This document shows, one piece after another, positions 61,149 through 64,000 of a stretch of DNA of 64,000 nt. Position numbers and translations under genes: made by a program. The stretch spans positions 744,001-808,000 of the forward strand of contig JAHLEZ010000005.1 in assembly GCA_020726505.1 (NCBI GenBank), read 5' to 3'. Under the pieces are notes generated by a model. That model did not search any database. It saw only the letters and a list, made by a program, of their open reading frames with translations, and was not told the DNA's origin. Position 1 is the stretch's first letter. Each line of letters opens with the position of its first letter. Origin of the DNA: Leptodontidium sp. MPI-SDFR-AT-0119 (Eukaryota; Ascomycota; Leotiomycetes; Helotiales; Leptodontidiaceae).

Positions 61149-62437
61149 GGACTGGAAGGGGGGCTTGGGCATTGTTCGATTAAGTTTCCGTGGAAGCCCG
61201 CACGACGGCAGGATGGGATGCGACGAGATGAGACGAGATGGGCACGAAGGGCAACGACTCTGTAGAATACTGTATTTGTGTTTACCCGTTCTTCTTCCGT
61301 TTCCCCCCCTGCTTCTAGGAGGAGCGGGAGGCCGCACTGTACTTTCCCAACTCTTCTACTCCACGGCCTTGGATTTAACCATGGCCATGGGACATGTTCA
61401 TACATAATAGAGTTCCGCTTACTAACTAAGTACTTACCAAAATTTCATGCAAGATTTCGTTTTTTTCACGCCAAGTGAAGCAAGCCATGGCATGGATAAG
61501 TTTTGAGCTTGAATTGTCTCGAACCCCTTTCTTAAGTAAGCGGACAGGGAATCACAGCACGGTCTACCTCACTGGGTAAAGGCCGTTCTATGCTTACTTT
61601 CACATGGACAATCGAGGCGGCCATTTATTACTCCGCACAGCACACAATTCACTTTAAAGATCAGACTAAAGCTTGCTCAATCATAGGCTCTGCGAGTACC
61701 AACCTGAGTAGGTAGTCTTCACTTCGCCGGAGAAGAATTTGGCCCATCTCGAATCTAGATGATCATTAATCAGATCAACCTCATCTAACATACTCTAAAA
61801 CAACATCCAATCTAACCCTCCAAACCCAAAAACAAACCTTAAAATCCCATCTCGGATTTAAACCAGCAACATGCATTTCGTTCCCCATTCGCCTCACCCA
61901 GGAGGAATTCCCATTCGCTGCAAGTACGGCTTCTATCTCCGAATCCCACACGGGATCGTGGCCAGGGAGACACACCCGCACCGTCTCTGCCTCTCACCCC
62001 CTTGACATTCAGCCACGCATCAATGTCTCCTATCACCATCCAAGACAATTCCAAGAATCCATGTAAGCACTGTGCATAAAGAACTTTAACGTTATTCGTA
62101 GCGCAGCTTAGGGGCGCGGTTGATCCAGTAGCGAGAGCCCTGTGCTACGCTACCTGTGAGCTATCTTTATTCCTTATGAGAGAGGGAGCGCCGCATCCCT
62201 TGCCGACTAGACTGGAACGACTTGGATATGAACGTGGATGTCTTTTCAGATACTGATACTGCTTGTACTTCACGCAGCTTGTGTAATCAAATCATACCTA
62301 CGTGCTCTGGTTCCTGAATCGCGATATCAGCTGACGGACGCGCTGGGCTCAGCCATACCATACTGGATAATACTGTTTGGAAAGATACCTACCTGTCCAG
62401 TGATTGATAGATTGCGTCACTTGAACTTCGATTCAAC
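61149..62437. other. intergenic between VPS1 and LtrA-like gene
   Basis: About 1.3 kb holding the VPS1 3' region, MITE copy 3 (61613-61751) and the LtrA-like promoter. A GTAGCGCAG...CTGTGCTACGCTAC imperfect palindrome near 62098-62153 does not fold as a tRNA. Confidence 0.5.
61613..61751 (-). mobile_element. MITE-like element, copy 3 (139 bp, inverted)
   Basis: Begins CGAGGCGGCCATTTATTACT and ends with AGAAGAATTTGGCCCATCTCG, an imperfect inverted repeat. Flanked on both sides by AAT (61610-61612 and 61752-61754). Its interior carries ACAATTCACTTTAAAGATCA, the reverse complement of a copy 2 segment, so it lies in the opposite orientation. It is a shorter derivative of the same family. Confidence 0.75.
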
Positions 62438-64000
62438 ATGTCTACAACACCAACAACAACCCTCTCAGCAGGCAGTCACCAGCACCACCATCACCGCGCC
62501 AGACGACTCCGTAACTTCATCCTACCAGACGGACGAGAAGTCCACATCGCCCTCTCACCCGAAGACGCAGAAACACTCCGTCAGCGACTCAACGCCATCC
62601 GCGGACCGGGCGAGCCATTCGACCTCGTCATCTCCGGATCCCCAGAACATCTCGACCATCTCCGCACCGCTCACACGCACCACGAGAACCGGCGCGAAGC
62701 ACTCAAACAGAAGCACGGCGAGGAGGCCTTCGATGAGTTTGAGAATGTGAGAGCCGAGCTTGAAGCTCTGGGGAGCGAGCTCCATATGTTGACTGACCAT
62801 GCCGTTTCTCTCGATGCGAATTTTAGCAAGTATGGGTATAGTGCCCATCTGAGGAGTTATGATCATTCCGAGCCTGGCAGTAGTGCGAGTTCTATCAGCG
62901 GGTTCCATGATCCGGATCATGAGAAAAGGGATTGGGAGGCGGAGAAGAGGAATGGGAGGATTATGAAGATTTATAAGAAGGTTTGTGAGCTTGTTTTGCG
63001 TCCTTGATGTTTTTGAAAGCTGACAGATTTCATAGCCTACGGTCAGACAGTACTTCCACAAAGGTCTCCTCTGGAGAGCATCTGAGACTACCGAAGTAGC
63101 TTCATTCGAACTCTTCGTTGATCTTCTCTATGTCGGTATTTTAGCCATCAACGGTGACCACGTTGGAGAAGATCCTACCGGGCATGAATTACTTCGCTTC
63201 AGTATCACTTTCATCATGAGTTGGAAGATCTGGAGTGATTTAGCTCTTGTGATATCTTGGTTTGAGACGGACGATATCCTCCAACGAGTCTCTGTGATCG
63301 TCATCATGGTGTGTTTATTTGGGTAAGTACTTCTTGAGTCTTGGCTGAAAGTTGAAACATTGATACTGATGAGGATAGACTTACAACGAACATGATCGAA
63401 GGTCTACATGATACCTACACTATGCTAGTATCCTTCTACCTGGCCTCTCGCTTCTTCATGGGTTCATACTACATCATGCTCGCAGGCACCGTGCCCATGG
63501 TACGAGGCGTAATGATAATGCAAGCTATTCTAACCATCATCCCGGGCGTCCTCTGGATTGGTAGCACCCAAGTCGAATACCCACAACGGCTCGGTCTAAT
63601 CTGGACAGCCATAGTCATCGAACTAACCGCCGGCATGCTGGTCGTCGTCGTGATCCGCGGTGGGAAGTTCATCTCCAAACGTCTAGGCGAGTGGTCAGAC
63701 CGCGTCTTCGAGTTCTACCCCGCCGTCAACATCGAGCACAAGACCGAACGCACAAATGCCTTTGTAGCCCTCGTCTTCGGTTACTCGGTCGTGGCTATCA
63801 TATACCAGAACGCAGCACACTTCGGGCTGAACGCTTTCTTCGGCAAGGCGGCTCTGGGTCTGGTGCAAGCATTCTGCTTCAATTGGATATATTTCGAGTT
63901 GGATGGCGCTGATCTGTTCCAGCATGCTATTAGGAGGAATGTGGCTTCTGGTAAATCCCCCCTCTTCATCCCCCCTCCTTTTTCCTTTCTTGCTATTTCT
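62438..64000 (+). CDS. LtrA-like (low temperature requirement A) multipass membrane protein, 3' partial
   Basis: Exons 62438-62980, 63036-63322 and 63379-63950 join in phase; a GTAAAT donor at 63951 begins an intron that leaves the window, so the C-terminus is missing. About 467 residues are visible. The N-terminal ~200 residues are soluble and His/charge-rich (HQHHHHRARRLRNFILPDGR, then a helical EALKQKHGEEAFDEFENVRA). Next comes PTVRQYFHKGLLWR and the LtrA-type block VASFELFVDLLYVGILAING, followed by at least seven hydrophobic segments such as LGLIWTAIVIELTAGMLVVV. LtrA relatives are widespread in fungi; the biochemical function is unknown. The N-terminal extension is much longer than in bacterial LtrA. 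The ATG at 62438 is the first in frame. Confidence 0.88.

Noticed and set aside
62098..62153. Imperfect palindrome around GTAGCGCAG / CTGTGCTACGCTAC considered as a tRNA
   Set aside because: No A or B box, no anticodon arm; cannot be folded as a cloverleaf.
1..64000. CRISPR arrays, operons, phage or bacterial mobile genes
   Set aside because: None seen; all genes are intron-bearing eukaryotic genes and repeats are microsatellites or the MITE family.

Overview
The window is nuclear DNA of a filamentous ascomycete (Pezizomycotina; a Leotiomycete-like fungus is my guess, low confidence). The evidence is many short GT-AG introns of about 46-150 nt with CTAAC/CTGAC-type branch sites, a velvet regulator (VeA), an RTA1-like membrane protein, an MGA2/SPT23-type membrane-anchored transcription factor, an LtrA-like protein, and no bacterial-style operons. 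I rebuilt 15 protein-coding genes by joining exons in phase; exon coordinates are given in each entry.

Layout: RTA1-like protein (+, 114-1127); gene-poor stretch with a possible gene relic (1128-6916); 6-phosphofructo-2-kinase/fructose-2,6-bisphosphatase (+, 6917-9313); RNase H1 (+, 10574-11719, with a possible longer form from 10186); Na+/H+ antiporter (+, 12855-14951); gene-free stretch with two copies of a small inverted-repeat transposon (14952-19353); MGA2/SPT23-like factor (+, 19354-23773); low-complexity nuclear protein (-, 25624-28315); veA (-, 30552-32268); a 9.8 kb gene-free stretch; methyltransferase (-, 42030-42977); an orphan coding-like ORF near 43.5-43.9 kb; EDE1-like endocytic scaffold (-, 44560-48893); alpha-tubulin (-, 49589-51365); PGA1-like GPI-mannosyltransferase subunit (+, 51941-52697); omega-like glutathione transferase (-, 52758-53649); WW-domain protein (+, 54372-55897); secreted PEBP-family protein (-, 56419-57461); dynamin-like VPS1 (+, 58572-61148); third transposon copy (61613-61751); LtrA-like protein (+, 62438 to beyond the window end).

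Functionally this is ordinary chromosome, not a cluster. It holds glycolytic control (PFK-2/FBPase-2), ion homeostasis (antiporter), membrane-lipid control (MGA2-like, RTA1-like), membrane traffic (EDE1, VPS1), cytoskeleton (alpha-tubulin), GPI-anchor synthesis (PGA1-like) and development/secondary metabolism (VeA). Genes are compact in 42-62 kb and sparse around veA.

The most notable structural signals are a previously unlabelled miniature inverted-repeat element with three copies, each flanked by its own exact 3-bp target duplication, and an RNase H1 locus whose leader can be spliced in frame to add a mitochondrial-type presequence. No searches were run; family names rest on recognised motifs.
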